A DNA stretch of 35,455 nucleotides from Corynebacterium macginleyi (GCF_003688935.1 NZ_REGE01000018.1:1-35455), one strand, 5' to 3'; shown: positions 8,210-17,331, counted from the first letter of the stretch. Translations and numbers: made by a program. Notes: generated by a model not told the origin, from the letters alone.

Positions 8210-9355
8210 GTGAATTTGCGCATTGGAAATTACGACCTCTCCTCCCCCGTCATCCTCGCCCCCATGGCGGGGGTAACCAACGTTGCCTTTCGCACGTTGT
8301 GTCGGGAGCAGGAACTAGCCCGCACCGGAACGGTGTCGGGCTTGTACGTCTGCGAGATGGTCACCGCGCGCGCCCTAGTGGAGCGTAACGAGAAAACCAT
8401 GCACATGACCACCTTTGCCCCCGATGAAGATCCGCGTTCCCTACAGATATATACGGTGGATCCGGAATATACTTATAAGGCCGTCAAGATCATCGTCGAT
8501 GAAAACTTAGCTGACCACGTCGATATGAATTTCGGTTGCCCCGTTCCCAAGGTGACCAGGCGGGGCGGCGGCTCTGCCCTTCCTTATAAGCGCCGCCTAT
8601 TTGGCAATATCGTCTCCGCTGCCGTCAAGGCCACTGAGGGTACGAATATTCCTGTAACGGTGAAGATGCGCGTGGGCATAGACGATGAGCACCACACCCA
8701 CCTCGATGCCGGGCGCATTGCCGCAGACTGCGGTGCGGCCGCCGTGACCTTGCACGGTCGAACGGCCGCGCAGCGTTACTCCGGCGAGGCCCGGTGGGAT
8801 GAGATCGCCCGCCTTAAGGAGCACCTCGCGAATACCGGTGTTCCGGTGCTGGGCAATGGCGACATTTTCCGCGCCGATGACGCCTGCCGCATGATGGAAG
8901 CCACCGGTTGTGACGGTGTGCAGGTGGGCCGCGGCTGCCTGGGCCGACCGTGGCTTTTCGCAGCATTGGGCGCTGCCCTGCGCGGCGAGTCCATCCCTGC
9001 CGAGCCTACCTTGGGCCAGGTCACCCAGGTCATTATGCGTCATGCGGAACTGCTAGCGAAGCATGAGGGCGAAGAGCACGCGGCCCGGGACATCCGCAAG
9101 CACGTTGGCTGGTATCTGCGCGGGTTCCCCGTAGGCGGGCAAGTGCGCGCTGGCCTGGCCAAGGTCGATTCCCTAGAGCGCCTGCGCGAATTGTTGGCAC
9201 CGTGGGCGGATTCTGCTGCTGTAGCTGCCGACGCCGAAGGTGCACGCGGGCGCCAAGGCTCCCCCTCCAAGGTCGCGCTTCCCGATGGCTGGTTGGATGA
9301 CCCCGAGGATGAATTCGTTCCGGTCGGCGCGGATATTTATAATTCCGGCGGCTAG
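8210..9355 (+). CDS. dusB: tRNA-dihydrouridine synthase (DusB family)
   Basis: A 381-residue flavoenzyme that reduces uridines in tRNA D-loops with FMN and NADPH. The N-terminus ILAPMAGVTNVAFR is the FMN-barrel start. DMNFGCPVPKVTRRGGG carries the catalytic Cys110. VKMRVG, AVTLHGRTAAQRYSG, PVLGNGDIF and GVQVGRGCLGRPW are the remaining phosphate- and FMN-binding strands of the TIM barrel, followed by a helical C-terminal domain. The GTG start at 8210 fits the family N-terminus; there is no good ribosome binding site, so the message may be leaderless. It lies upstream of phoU with a 58-bp gap. Confidence 0.93.
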   Translation: MNLRIGNYDLSSPVILAPMAGVTNVAFRTLCREQELARTGTVSGLYVCEMVTARALVERNEKTMHMTTFAPDEDPRSLQIYTVDPEYTYKAVKIIVDENLADHVDMNFGCPVPKVTRRGGGSALPYKRRLFGNIVSAAVKATEGTNIPVTVKMRVGIDDEHHTHLDAGRIAADCGAAAVTLHGRTAAQRYSGEARWDEIARLKEHLANTGVPVLGNGDIFRADDACRMMEATGCDGVQVGRGCLGRPWLFAALGAALRGESIPAEPTLGQVTQVIMRHAELLAKHEGEEHAARDIRKHVGWYLRGFPVGGQVRAGLAKVDSLERLRELLAPWADSAAVAADAEGARGRQGSPSKVALPDGWLDDPEDEFVPVGADIYNSGG

Positions 9356-9413
9356 ATACGCGGAGGTGTGACTCAGCGAGCATTTGCGCGGTATGTGAGC
9401 TATCATTTCCTGC

Positions 9414-10142
9414 ATGCGTACTGCCTACCGTGAGCATCTGGACAACTTCTCGCACGACCTCATCGTCATGTGCGATATCGTCCGCACCATCATGGATAAG
9501 GCCTCCCGAGCGCTGCTCGATCGCGCCCTAGAACCCGCGGAGGAAGCGCTTAGCCTCACCGAGGAACTCGATGAAATACGCTCACGCTGCTCCGAACGCG
9601 CAGTAAAGCTTTTGGCGCTGGAAAATCCCATGGCCCAGGATTTGCGTCAGGTGGTCTCTTCCATCTACATCATTGAAGACCTCTTCCGCATGGGCCAGCT
9701 GGCTCAGCACATTGCCGACTCCGCCCGCCGTCGCCACCCAGAGGCCGTCGTACCCAATAAATACCTCGGTTTCATGGAAGAAATGTTCCGGTTAACCCAG
9801 GATATGGGTGCGGTAGTGCACGATATTTTGGTCACCCCGGATGCAGAGCTGTCCGTCAACGTCCGTTCGGACGATGACGCAGTGGACGATATCAACCACC
9901 ACCTACTGCGCATCCTCACCCAGCGCGAATGGGACGGAACGGTGCGCCAGGCCGTAGAGACGGCGCAGATTACCCGCTACTACGAGCGGTACGCCGATCA
10001 CTGCGTCTCCGTGGCTGGGCGGATCATTTATTTTGCCACCGGCCTTTTACCGGAAGAGTTTGAAAAGAAGCTCCAAGAGGATCAAAAAGACGCCGAGTTC
10101 GAGGCCCGCATGAGCGAATTAGAGCGCCAATTCCGCCGCTAA
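9414..10142 (+). CDS. phoU: Phosphate transport system regulator PhoU
   Basis: A 242-residue PhoU: two three-helix-bundle repeats that link the Pst transporter to the phosphate-sensing two-component system and silence the Pho response when phosphate is sufficient. Recognisable blocks are MRTAYREHLDNFSHDLIVM, the first-repeat ALENPMAQDLRQVVSSIYIIEDLFRMGQLAQHIA (carrying the metal-binding-type E/D..R pattern), and second-repeat ITRYYERYADHCVSVAGRI near the C-terminus. It faces the pst operon tail to tail across a shared hairpin terminator; in many bacteria phoU is instead the last pst gene. Confidence 0.93.
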   Translation: MRTAYREHLDNFSHDLIVMCDIVRTIMDKASRALLDRALEPAEEALSLTEELDEIRSRCSERAVKLLALENPMAQDLRQVVSSIYIIEDLFRMGQLAQHIADSARRRHPEAVVPNKYLGFMEEMFRLTQDMGAVVHDILVTPDAELSVNVRSDDDAVDDINHHLLRILTQREWDGTVRQAVETAQITRYYERYADHCVSVAGRIIYFATGLLPEEFEKKLQEDQKDAEFEARMSELERQFRR

Positions 10143-10185
10143 GACACACATATGAGGCCACCGCGAACGGCTTAAATGCCATAAT

Positions 10186-10220
10186 GGGGAGGTACCTCCC
10201 TGCGCTGGAGGCACCTCCCC
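10186..10220. terminator. Bidirectional terminator between phoU and pstB
   Basis: A long inverted repeat (ggggaggt-a-cctcc with ggagg-c-acctcccc, one mismatch, 7-nt loop) occupies the space between the convergent phoU and pstB stops. T richness is modest on both sides, but the stem is very stable. Confidence 0.8.
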
Positions 10221-10244
10221 TTCTCGGACAATCAGGCGCTACTT

Positions 10245-11018
10245 TTATCCGAAGCGGCCAGAAATGTAGTCTTCGGTCTCCTTCTGGGAAGGGTTCTCAA
10301 AGATGCGGGTGGTTTCATCGAACTCCACGAGGTGCCCCGGCTTGCCGGTGGCTTCCAGCGAGAAGAATCCGGTCTTATCGGACACGCGGGCGGCCTGCTG
10401 CATGTTGTGGGTCACGATGACGATGGTGAAGTTTTCCTTTAACTCATGGATGAGATCCTCCACGGCCAGGGTGGAAATCGGGTCCAGCGCGGAACAAGGC
10501 TCGTCCATCAGCAATACTTCCGGTTCCACTGCAATCGCGCGAGCGATGCACAAGCGCTGCTGTTGACCACCGGAAAGACCGCCGCCCGGCTTATCCAGGC
10601 GGTCCTTGACCTCATCCCAGAGGTTGGCGCCGCGCAGGGACTGTTCGGCGACTTCCTTGAGTTTCTTCTTATTTTTTTCGCCAGACAGCTTCAGGCCGGC
10701 AACTACGTTGTCCTCAATGGACATCGTGGGAAATGGGTTGGCCTTCTGGAAAACCATGCCGATGGTATTGCGCACGGACACAGGATCTACCTTGGGGCCG
10801 TAGATATTGGTGCCATCGAGCAGGATCTCGCCCTTGACGGATGCACCAGGGATAACCTCGTGCATGCGATTCAAAGTGCGCAGCACGGTGGATTTACCGC
10901 AGCCAGACGGACCGATGAAAGCAGTAACGGCTTGCGCTGGGATCTGCATATTGACGTTCTGTACGGCGTGGAAATCACCATAGAAAATATCGACGTCGTT
11001 GAGCTCGAGCTTAGACAT
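10245..11018 (-). CDS. pstB: Phosphate ABC transporter ATP-binding protein PstB
   Basis: A 257-residue ATPase that drives high-affinity phosphate import. Walker A GPSGCGKS is at 36-43, the Q-loop lies in [10 protein letters not shown] (the PstB-typical NPFP), the signature LSGGQ at 147-151, Walker B LLMDEP at 168-173 with SALDP after it, and the switch His in [15 protein letters not shown]. The C-terminus ([13 protein letters not shown]) is the usual PstB ending. It is the last gene of pstSCAB, 52 bp after pstA. Confidence 0.96.
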   Translation of the reverse strand: MSKLELNDVDIFYGDFHAVQNVNMQIPAQAVTAFIGPSGCGKSTVLRTLNRMHEVIPGASVKGEILLDGTNIYGPKVDPVSVRNTIGMVFQKANPFPTMSIEDNVVAGLKLSGEKNKKKLKEVAEQSLRGANLWDEVKDRLDKPGGGLSGGQQQRLCIARAIAVEPEVLLMDEPCSALDPISTLAVEDLIHELKENFTIVIVTHNMQQAARVSDKTGFFSLEATGKPGHLVEFDETTRIFENPSQKETEDYISGRFG

Positions 11019-11070
11019 TGTGGAGTTTTCTCCTCTTGTGGAAGTGTGTGAGTGGCGGAATCGTGTGCGG

Positions 11071-11985
11071 CTATTTCTTGACAGAGAACTTCGCGGAAAT
11101 TACGCGCGCCGCAATGTTGAGGATGGCTATGAGGATGACCAGCGTCAGCGCTGCGCCCCACAGCTTATCCAGCACGGCAGGCTGGGCACCGGCCTTGTAC
11201 ATATCAAGCATCATCAGCGGCAGCGAAGACTGCGAGCCTTTGAACGCATCCCAGTTAATCACCGAAGAGGAACCAACCAAGACGAGCACCGGGGAAGATT
11301 CACCCATCACACGAGCAATGGCCAGCATGATACCGGTGACGATGCCCGATAGGGCCGTTGGCAGCACGATGCGTGCAATGGTCTTCCACTTGGGCACGCC
11401 CAGCGCATAGGAGGCCTCGCGCAGATCCATGGGAACCACTCGCAGCATCTCTTCGGTATTGCGTACCACGATGGGGATCATCAACAGGACCAAGGATAGG
11501 GCGACGGCAAAGCCAGAACGGCCAAAGCCGAAAAGCGTGATCCACATGGCGAAAATGAACAGCGCCGCCACGATGGAAGGCACACCGGACAGGATATCTA
11601 CCATGAAGGTGGTGGTGCGACCGAGCCAGCCACCCTTGGAATATTCCACCAAATAGATGGCGGTAAAGATGCCTATCGGTATGGACAGGAGGGAAGCCAA
11701 AGCGGTTTGGACAAAAGTACCGACGATGGCGTGAGCGGCACCGCCGCCTTCTGCACTATTCATCACACCGCGCTGGGACAGCGTCCACCAGTCAGCGGAG
11801 AAAATCACGCCGCTGCCGCGCGAGATCAGCTCCCAGAGTACCCAGATCAAAGGGAGCATCGCCAAGGCCATGGCGCCCCATACGACGACGGTGGCAACAC
11901 TATTGGCTGCCTTACGCGCGCCAGAAATTTCCAGGAAGGTTGCCCCACCAGCGGAGGCGGGCTTGTTATTTGTCGTAGTAGTCAT
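11071..11985 (-). CDS. pstA: Phosphate ABC transporter permease PstA
   Basis: A 304-residue inner-membrane permease with about six membrane segments. After a cytoplasmic N-terminus come [19 protein letters not shown] and the MetI-type core: [29 protein letters not shown], then the EAA loop region [29 protein letters not shown], which contacts PstB, and [12 protein letters not shown]. It forms the membrane channel with PstC, whose stop lies 12 bp upstream. Confidence 0.95.
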   Translation of the reverse strand: MTTTTNNKPASAGGATFLEISGARKAANSVATVVVWGAMALAMLPLIWVLWELISRGSGVIFSADWWTLSQRGVMNSAEGGGAAHAIVGTFVQTALASLLSIPIGIFTAIYLVEYSKGGWLGRTTTFMVDILSGVPSIVAALFIFAMWITLFGFGRSGFAVALSLVLLMIPIVVRNTEEMLRVVPMDLREASYALGVPKWKTIARIVLPTALSGIVTGIMLAIARVMGESSPVLVLVGSSSVINWDAFKGSQSSLPLMMLDMYKAGAQPAVLDKLWGAALTLVILIAILNIAARVISAKFSVKK

Positions 11986-11997
11986 TGTTGTCCTTCC

Positions 11998-13050
11998 TTA
12001 CTTGTTCTTCACGATCGCGCGGGCAATGGCATTGACCACGAACGTCAGCAAGAACAGCATCAAACCAGCGGCGATATACGCACCAGCGCGCGTCTCATTA
12101 CCGAACTCGGCGGCAGCGAGGGCGATGGCCGTGGCGAAGGTAGTACCGCCATCGAAAAGGGAGAAACGGAAATCCACCAACGGCGAAACCACCATGTACA
12201 GAGCCATGGTCTCACCCAATGCACGGCCCAAGCCCAGCATGGAGCCGGCGACATAGCCGGACATACCGAAGGGCAGGACGGTCATACGGATAACTTCCCA
12301 GCGCGTAGCGCCAAGAGCCAGTGCTGACTCGATCTGGCCCGGCGGCGTTTGCACGAAGACCTCACGTGCGGTAGCGGCGATAATCGGCAAAATCATCACT
12401 GCGAGCACGATGCCACCGGTAAAGAGGTTGCGGCCGGTAGCAAAGGCAGGCGAGTTATCGTACAGGGTAAACAGGAAGAAACCGCCGGCCCACGATTCAA
12501 TCCAAGTGTAGAAGCTGGACAGAGCTGGGCCGAGGACCTGCCAACCCCAAAGGCCATAGACGATGGATGGCACGGCGGCCAGCATGTCCACCAAGAATCC
12601 CAGCGGCTTAACCAAGCGTGCCGGGGCGTAGTTGGACAAGAAGATGGCAATCGCAAGTGCGACTGGCATAGCCAGAAGCAGCGCGAAGACCGAGATGAGG
12701 ATAGTCGTTCCGAACATAGTCGGGATACCAAACTTCATCGCGGAGGTATTGGTGGTCTCCCAGCGCTCGCCGTAGGTGAAAAAGCCCAACAGGCCATTCT
12801 CGTTGACGCTAAGTGCAGGGACGGCACGCCAAATGAGGAAGACGGCGATCGCCGCGATCATTACGGTGATGAGCGTGGCAGAGGCAGTGGAGAAGAATTC
12901 GAAAATGCGGTCACCGGGGCGCTTAACGGAGTTACCGGAGTTAGAGGTAGCCAAGTCATGCTCGTTATCGCCACGGGTATGGGGCTGTTCGATGCCAGAA
13001 ACGGGCAGCGTCTCTGCAGTCGATGCCTGGGTGAGATTATTGTCTGCCAT
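11998..13050 (-). CDS. pstC: Phosphate ABC transporter permease PstC
   Basis: A 350-residue permease. The first 55 residues are a polar cytoplasmic extension, followed by a membrane segment (FFSTASATLITVMIAAIAVFLIW), the TILISVFALLLAMPVALAIAIFLSNYAP core, VPSIVYGLWG (a typical PstC motif), and the EAA-like loop ESALALGATRWEVIRMTVLPFGMSG with RALGETMALYMV. It pairs with PstA. A 134-bp gap with a GC-rich hairpin separates it from pstS. Confidence 0.95.
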   Translation of the reverse strand: MADNNLTQASTAETLPVSGIEQPHTRGDNEHDLATSNSGNSVKRPGDRIFEFFSTASATLITVMIAAIAVFLIWRAVPALSVNENGLLGFFTYGERWETTNTSAMKFGIPTMFGTTILISVFALLLAMPVALAIAIFLSNYAPARLVKPLGFLVDMLAAVPSIVYGLWGWQVLGPALSSFYTWIESWAGGFFLFTLYDNSPAFATGRNLFTGGIVLAVMILPIIAATAREVFVQTPPGQIESALALGATRWEVIRMTVLPFGMSGYVAGSMLGLGRALGETMALYMVVSPLVDFRFSLFDGGTTFATAIALAAAEFGNETRAGAYIAAGLMLFLLTFVVNAIARAIVKNK

Positions 13051-13099
13051 GAGACGTTTTAATCCTTATTTTAAGTGGAAGCAAGGGACATGCGATGTA

Positions 13100-13150
13100 C
13101 ATGCCTGCGCCCCCAAAGCACGTCTCGAAGAAGGCAGTGGGGGCGGGCGG
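13100..13150 (-). promoter_or_regulatory. Hairpin between pstS and pstC
   Basis: A GC-rich stem (cgccccc at 13108-13114 with gggggcg at 13139-13145) lies in the intergenic part of the pst message. There is no T run, so it is more likely a stabiliser of the pstS 3' end or a partial attenuator than a full terminator. Such an arrangement would give more binding protein than permease. Function is inferred from position only. Confidence 0.35.
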
Positions 13151-13184
13151 AACGTTAAATCACGAGGTAAAACGCGGTCACGTC

Positions 13185-14291
13185 TTACTGCAACGCGTCA
13201 ACAGCGTTCTTCAGGCGGTCAAGGTGGTCACCCTTAACTGGGATGAAACCCTGCTCTGCCAACTGGTCATCCTGGTGATCCAACACGCTAGTGAAGAATC
13301 CCTTAACCAGTTTACTGGTCTCTTCATCGTAGCCAGCGGAGCAGACGATGTTATAGGTGGTGAGGATCAGCGGATATGCGCCCTCTGCATCGGAAGCGAA
13401 GAGAGCCTTGGAGTCAACGACCATGTCGTTCTCGGAAGCGGTGTCCTTGAATACCAGGTTCTCCAGAGCCTTGTTGACGGTCTCGTCATTCAGCTCGACT
13501 GGGCCATTGCCAAAGTCAATCTTTGCCTTCTTGACGCCGTCAGATTCCTTCTGGTCAGCAAATCCGGCCTCAACGTAGGTGATAGCACCCTCGATGTTTG
13601 CTACCTGGTCAGCTACGCCAGAGGAACCGTTTGCGCCTTCACCTACGGAGTCTGGGAACTGCTTGCCTTCACCATCCCATTTACCGGTAGACGCGCTCAG
13701 GAACTTCTGGAAGTTATCGGAAGTACCAGACTCATCAGAACGGAAGATGACATGAATGTCAGTGTCCGGCAGGTCTGCACCATCATTATCAGCGGCGATC
13801 GCTGCGTCGTTCCACTTCTTAATCTCTCCCTTGAAAATCTTGACTAGAGTTTCGGTAGAGAGGCTGATTTCCTGGTCCCCCAGGTTATAAGCGATGGCGA
13901 CCGGGCCGATGGTAGAAGGAAGGTGCCATGCATCGTTGCCATCGCAACGCTCCTTGGCAGCCTCAATCTGGCCGTCACTTTCCTTGAGCGGGGAGTCGGA
14001 CCCAGCGAAGTGTGCCTGACCGTTAATGAAAGCCTCAACGCCCTTACCCGAACCGGAAGCGGTGTAGGACAGGTTTGCGTCTGGGTTATCCGCTGCGAAG
14101 GCGGTGCCGAAGTACGACATTGCGTTCTGCTGGGAGGAGGCACCCTCACCAACAATCTCGCCAGCGACGCCGCTGCCCTCGGAGGAACCCGAGGAGCCAG
14201 AGCCGGTGTCCTCAGAACAAGCTACGAGAGCAGTAGAGCTGGCGGCCAGGAGGCCAAAGATAGCGGCAGAGTGCTTAAAATTGCGAATCAC
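13185..14291 (-). CDS. pstS: Phosphate-binding lipoprotein PstS
   Basis: A 368-residue extracytoplasmic phosphate receptor. The start is taken as the GTG at 14291, preceded by GGAAAGGG at good spacing; the frame is open further upstream but that part looks like leader. The signal peptide ends in a lipobox (LVAC, Cys25) and is followed by a Ser/Gly-rich linker. Phosphate-ligand regions of the family are visible: GEGASSQQ, TASGSGKGVEAF with FAGSDSPLKE, IFRSDESGTSDNFQKFL and GANGSSGVADQV. It is first in pstSCAB. Its leader carries candidate phosphate-regulator repeats and stem-loops. Confidence 0.95.
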   Translation of the reverse strand: MIRNFKHSAAIFGLLAASSTALVACSEDTGSGSSGSSEGSGVAGEIVGEGASSQQNAMSYFGTAFAADNPDANLSYTASGSGKGVEAFINGQAHFAGSDSPLKESDGQIEAAKERCDGNDAWHLPSTIGPVAIAYNLGDQEISLSTETLVKIFKGEIKKWNDAAIAADNDGADLPDTDIHVIFRSDESGTSDNFQKFLSASTGKWDGEGKQFPDSVGEGANGSSGVADQVANIEGAITYVEAGFADQKESDGVKKAKIDFGNGPVELNDETVNKALENLVFKDTASENDMVVDSKALFASDAEGAYPLILTTYNIVCSAGYDEETSKLVKGFFTSVLDHQDDQLAEQGFIPVKGDHLDRLKNAVDALQ

Positions 14292-14343
14292 GGGAAAACC
14301 CTTTCCGGTGCAGATTAGAGATTGATTGTCCGAGGAAACCGCC

Positions 14344-14419
14344 TCCCCATCAACGGGGATGTACTGCCTAGCGGCAGCCACCTGCATCCCACGTCCGCTA
14401 AACGTGATGCGGGATGCAG
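14344..14419 (-). promoter_or_regulatory. Structured pstS leader: three consecutive stem-loops
   Basis: Within 80 bp upstream of the pstS start there are three inverted repeats: ctgcatccc (14382-14390) with gggatgcag (14411-14419), extended by acgt/acgt inside; ctgcc (14364-14368) with ggcag (14373-14377); and a cccc/gggg hairpin near 14345-14358. None is followed by a T run. They would fold in the leader of a pstS transcript starting upstream. Function unknown. Confidence 0.4.
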
Positions 14420-14438
14420 ATACGCAGGTGCGATTTTC

Positions 14439-14507
14439 TCACAACCAGTGAACCTAATCGAAGGAATTAACTAGCAGGGTTACTTAAGGTAAACACTTCA
14501 TGAACAA
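14439..14507 (-). promoter_or_regulatory. Candidate phosphate-response regulator sites upstream of pstS
   Basis: On the minus strand TGTTCA and TGTTTA recur 11 bp apart (within 14488-14507), and a further GGTTCAC lies with TTGTGA at 14439-14454. Spaced GTTCA/GTTTA direct repeats of this kind are what a PhoB/PhoR-type regulator recognises. The position between the mshD stop and pstS is right for promoter control. The match is by eye only. Confidence 0.35.
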
Positions 14508-14527
14508 GCTAGAAAGTTAACGCGAGC

Positions 14528-15448
14528 TTAATCACACTGGCCCCAAACAACGTGCTCTTCATCAACGCAAAAGCCCAGCCGCTTGTAGGCCTTCAGTGCC
14601 GGCTCATTATCCGCTTCCACGTATAAAATAACCCGCTGAGCTCCCTTTTCTACCATGCGTTGCAACCCAATTTGCAGCAACGGTCCGCCCAATTTCCGGC
14701 CACGATACGCCTCTGCAAGGCCCACGACGTAGACTTCACCGAAACCGGGATCTTCCTCCTCGTGCCACTTGGCCCAGTGGAAACCGGCAAGGACCGGGTG
14801 CCCCTGCGTGTTCTCGTCCCAAAAGAACAAAACGTCTCGGGGATCGAGCCAGTCAGCTTCCATGCCGCGATGCAGGCGCTCTAAATCCCAACCGCCTTGC
14901 TCTGGGTGCCAAGAAAAAGCCTCATTATTAACGCGCAGCCATTCCTTATCCACGGTGTCCTTGCCCCATTTGTCCACCGCCTCGCTGTAATCGACGGCCT
15001 GCAGCGGCAGCACGCCTACGTGGGCAGCGCTTTCTAGGTCGCTGCCATCGATGCTCATAACCACGAGGGTGCGGGTAACAGTAAGGGCCCGGGAGCTAGC
15101 CAGAGCCTGTGCCGGTTTGCCGTTGCCATGCGCCCAAATTTCGAGGTTAGTGGTGGCGTGAGCGGTGGCATCATACAGCGCGGTGCCATAACCCTTGCCG
15201 CGATAATCTGGAGCGATAAAAAGCTCCGCAGTGGAATCCTTGCGGCCCGATACGCCAATCGGATTACCGTCGATCCAGGCCACCAAGTGCTCGTGGTGCA
15301 GGCGCTCATCGCGCAAGCCGTTAAGGAATTGCTCCGACAGCGGGGCGATACCATCGGCCTTTTCTGTAAGTGCTGCGAGCTCTTCCAGGGAGCTCGCCAG
15401 TTCTGGGGAGGCGGGGAGGTTTTCTTCGGTGATATTCATGGTGCTCAT
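14528..15448 (-). CDS. mshD: Mycothiol synthase (MshD, two-GNAT-domain acetyltransferase)
   Basis: A 306-residue enzyme that acetylates the cysteine of desacetyl-mycothiol with acetyl-CoA, the last step of mycothiol synthesis. It has two GNAT domains: the N-terminal one with APDYRGKGYGTALYDAT, the C-terminal (catalytic) one with VVGLAEAYRGRKLGGPLLQIGLQRMVEKGAQRVILYVEADNEPALKAYKRLGF. The conserved NNEAFSWHPEQGGW segment is typical of MshD. The ATG at 15448 starts only 25 bp from the divergent GTG at 15473, so both messages are probably nearly leaderless; a start at 15439 is also possible. MshD marks the organism as a mycothiol-producing actinobacterium. Confidence 0.93.
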   Translation of the reverse strand: MSTMNITEENLPASPELASSLEELAALTEKADGIAPLSEQFLNGLRDERLHHEHLVAWIDGNPIGVSGRKDSTAELFIAPDYRGKGYGTALYDATAHATTNLEIWAHGNGKPAQALASSRALTVTRTLVVMSIDGSDLESAAHVGVLPLQAVDYSEAVDKWGKDTVDKEWLRVNNEAFSWHPEQGGWDLERLHRGMEADWLDPRDVLFFWDENTQGHPVLAGFHWAKWHEEEDPGFGEVYVVGLAEAYRGRKLGGPLLQIGLQRMVEKGAQRVILYVEADNEPALKAYKRLGFCVDEEHVVWGQCD

Positions 15449-15472
15449 AATACGTAGGCTAAATTTGAGGGT

Positions 15473-16297
15473 GTGAGTGTAGTCAAAGTCGACCGGCGCA
15501 TCGTGCACGCGCTCATCGTGGCGGGCGTGGTCATTGTCGCCTGGGTCGCCGATGCCTGCGTGGCCATGCATTCTGAGCACAGGATTGCCCAGCAGGTAAA
15601 GGAAAACTCCAGGCTGGAAAACTCCCCACAGGTTTATATTGGCGGGACCCCGTACCTGTGGGCGGCAGGCTCTAAGGAAATCCCCTATCTGCAGGTCAAG
15701 GCGCTGGATGTAGAGGTTCCCAAGCTGGGCATGGTCAACGCCTCGACCGTGCTGCGCGATATCACCGTCACCCCTGAGCAGGTGCTAAGCGGCGATATCG
15801 AAGGCGCGCCCGTATCTACCTATTCGCGCGGCATTTCCCTGGACGGCGTGGCACTGGGGCGTCTTTTGGGTATTACCGATCTCTCTATTGCCAATCCGGA
15901 TGATATTTCGCCTTCCGGCGGCGTTTCTGCCAAGGCAGAGCTTACCGGCACCTTGCCGGGCGATAAGGAGAAGTCCACCGCCCTGGTCACGCTGCGCCTA
16001 GTGGGCCCGGAGTTCCGCATGGAGGTCTACGGCACCGATGATCCGCGCCTGCAGGAGGCGTTTTCCCTCAACTTCACTACGCGCGAGCTCCCACTGCCGG
16101 CGCAAGCGACCATGGTGAGGCTGCAGGGCGGCACCATCTACTTTGAGGTTCAGCGCCGCAATATCAAGGTCCAGATGGCCCAGCTATCCCCTCTAGAAAT
16201 CGAGGGCTCGGAGCAACGGGCCGTCAAGGAGGCCGAAAAGAAAGCGGCCGATACCGCCAATAAGGTAGGCCCTGCACCAAACGAGGATAAATCCTAA
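15473..16297 (+). CDS. LmeA family (DUF2993) phospholipid-binding protein
   Basis: A 274-residue protein with an N-terminal membrane segment or uncleaved signal (about residues 11-31, IVHALIVAGVVIVAWVADACV). Its extracytoplasmic domain has the DUF2993 pattern: IYIGGTPYLWAAGSKEIPYLQVKALDVEVP, then DGVALGRLLGITDL and ELTGTLPGDKEKSTALVTLRLVGPEFRMEVY. In mycobacteria LmeA binds phospholipids and is needed for lipomannan elongation, so a periplasmic role in envelope lipid handling is inferred. The C-terminus is charged. The start is the GTG giving VSVVKVDRR. The stop overlaps by 4 bp the end of the convergent lipid-kinase gene. Confidence 0.8.
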   Translation: MSVVKVDRRIVHALIVAGVVIVAWVADACVAMHSEHRIAQQVKENSRLENSPQVYIGGTPYLWAAGSKEIPYLQVKALDVEVPKLGMVNASTVLRDITVTPEQVLSGDIEGAPVSTYSRGISLDGVALGRLLGITDLSIANPDDISPSGGVSAKAELTGTLPGDKEKSTALVTLRLVGPEFRMEVYGTDDPRLQEAFSLNFTTRELPLPAQATMVRLQGGTIYFEVQRRNIKVQMAQLSPLEIEGSEQRAVKEAEKKAADTANKVGPAPNEDKS

Positions 16298-17331
16298 CGA
16301 AGACGAATAAAGTCCCGCAGCACTTCCTGCACGGAGCGCTGTAGCACCTGCCGCCCCTCCTGCGGCGCGTAGACCTCGATGGCATCAGCCACAGAGGTCA
16401 GCGTCACGTGGCGGAAGATTCCTTCGAATTCGCCATCGGCCTGGAAGCGCTGCGGGGTACGGCACTCAAGCTCAACACGCTGGGCATCATCAAAACCCAA
16501 GGTCTTTTCCTTCACCAGCCGTTTGAGCAAGCCTTGCTTATCGGCGCCAAACAGGTGCAGCAGGCCGATGACCCCGCGCATGCCGCTTAGTTTTTCTAAC
16601 CCAAAAAGCGCCAGGCCCTCGTCGAAGGAATTGTGCGGGTTGGTCACCACCGGCAAGGGGCCCAAGAAGGTCCAGGGGTTGGTATTAGACGTAAACAGGA
16701 GCGGGATATCCTGCTTATGGAGCATATGCTTGCAGCGGGATTCCGCACATACCGTAATCTGCGGCGGGTTGCGGCGCGCCCGCAGCCAGGCCCGAATGGC
16801 CACGTTGAGATAGCGCAGCGGGGTGGCGGAAAAGCCTTGTTCGCGGGCGCGGTCCACGCGCGCGAGAACATCCGCGTCCATACCGAAGCCGGCATTGACG
16901 GCAAACCAGCGTTCATTCCACGTGCCGAGATAAATGGTGCGGCGCAGATCGTGCTCTAGCGAGCGGGCCAAAACATGGGTGGCCTCGACTGGAGTACTAG
17001 GAAAGCCGAGGGCACGGACGAAGACATTCGCAGACCCGGTGGGAATGACGGCGAGCGCCGGTACCTCGTGTCGGCTGGGGGTATCGCCACCGGCCGGTCC
17101 CAGCAGACCATTGACAATCTCATTGACGGTGCCATCACCACCTACGGCAATGATGACATCATAATCGTCCACGGTCAGACCGCGGACAATGTCTTCTGCA
17201 TGCCCTGAATAGTGGGTAAACTTCACCAGCAGGTGCATCCCTGCTACGGCCCGCAGGACGGGCACGATTTCGCGAAAGATCCCGTGGGATTGCGAAGTCG
17301 AATTGGGGTTGGAAATCATCAGCGCACGCAC
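16294..17331 (-). CDS. Diacylglycerol kinase-like lipid kinase (DagK/YegS family)
   Basis: A 345-residue soluble lipid kinase. ISNPNST at the start, VGGDGTVNEIVNGLL (GGDGT at 64-68, the ATP-binding motif) and IPTGSANVFVRALGFP are diagnostic of the DagK catalytic domain. The C-terminal beta-sandwich contains DGEFEGIFRHVTLT. It phosphorylates diacylglycerol or a related lipid for recycling into phospholipid synthesis; the exact substrate (diacylglycerol, sphingosine-like or glycolipid) cannot be told from sequence. It is convergent with and slightly overlaps the LmeA-family gene, which is also an envelope-lipid protein. Confidence 0.88.
   Translation of the reverse strand: MRALMISNPNSTSQSHGIFREIVPVLRAVAGMHLLVKFTHYSGHAEDIVRGLTVDDYDVIIAVGGDGTVNEIVNGLLGPAGGDTPSRHEVPALAVIPTGSANVFVRALGFPSTPVEATHVLARSLEHDLRRTIYLGTWNERWFAVNAGFGMDADVLARVDRAREQGFSATPLRYLNVAIRAWLRARRNPPQITVCAESRCKHMLHKQDIPLLFTSNTNPWTFLGPLPVVTNPHNSFDEGLALFGLEKLSGMRGVIGLLHLFGADKQGLLKRLVKEKTLGFDDAQRVELECRTPQRFQADGEFEGIFRHVTLTSVADAIEVYAPQEGRQVLQRSVQEVLRDFIRLR

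Noticed and set aside
13185..14387. Longer start for pstS at 14387
   Set aside because: It would put about 30 polar residues before the lipoprotein signal peptide; the GTG at 14291 has a ribosome binding site and gives a normal signal.
14528..15580. Longer start for mshD at 15580
   Set aside because: The extension is antisense to the conserved LmeA-family gene start and does not resemble MshD.
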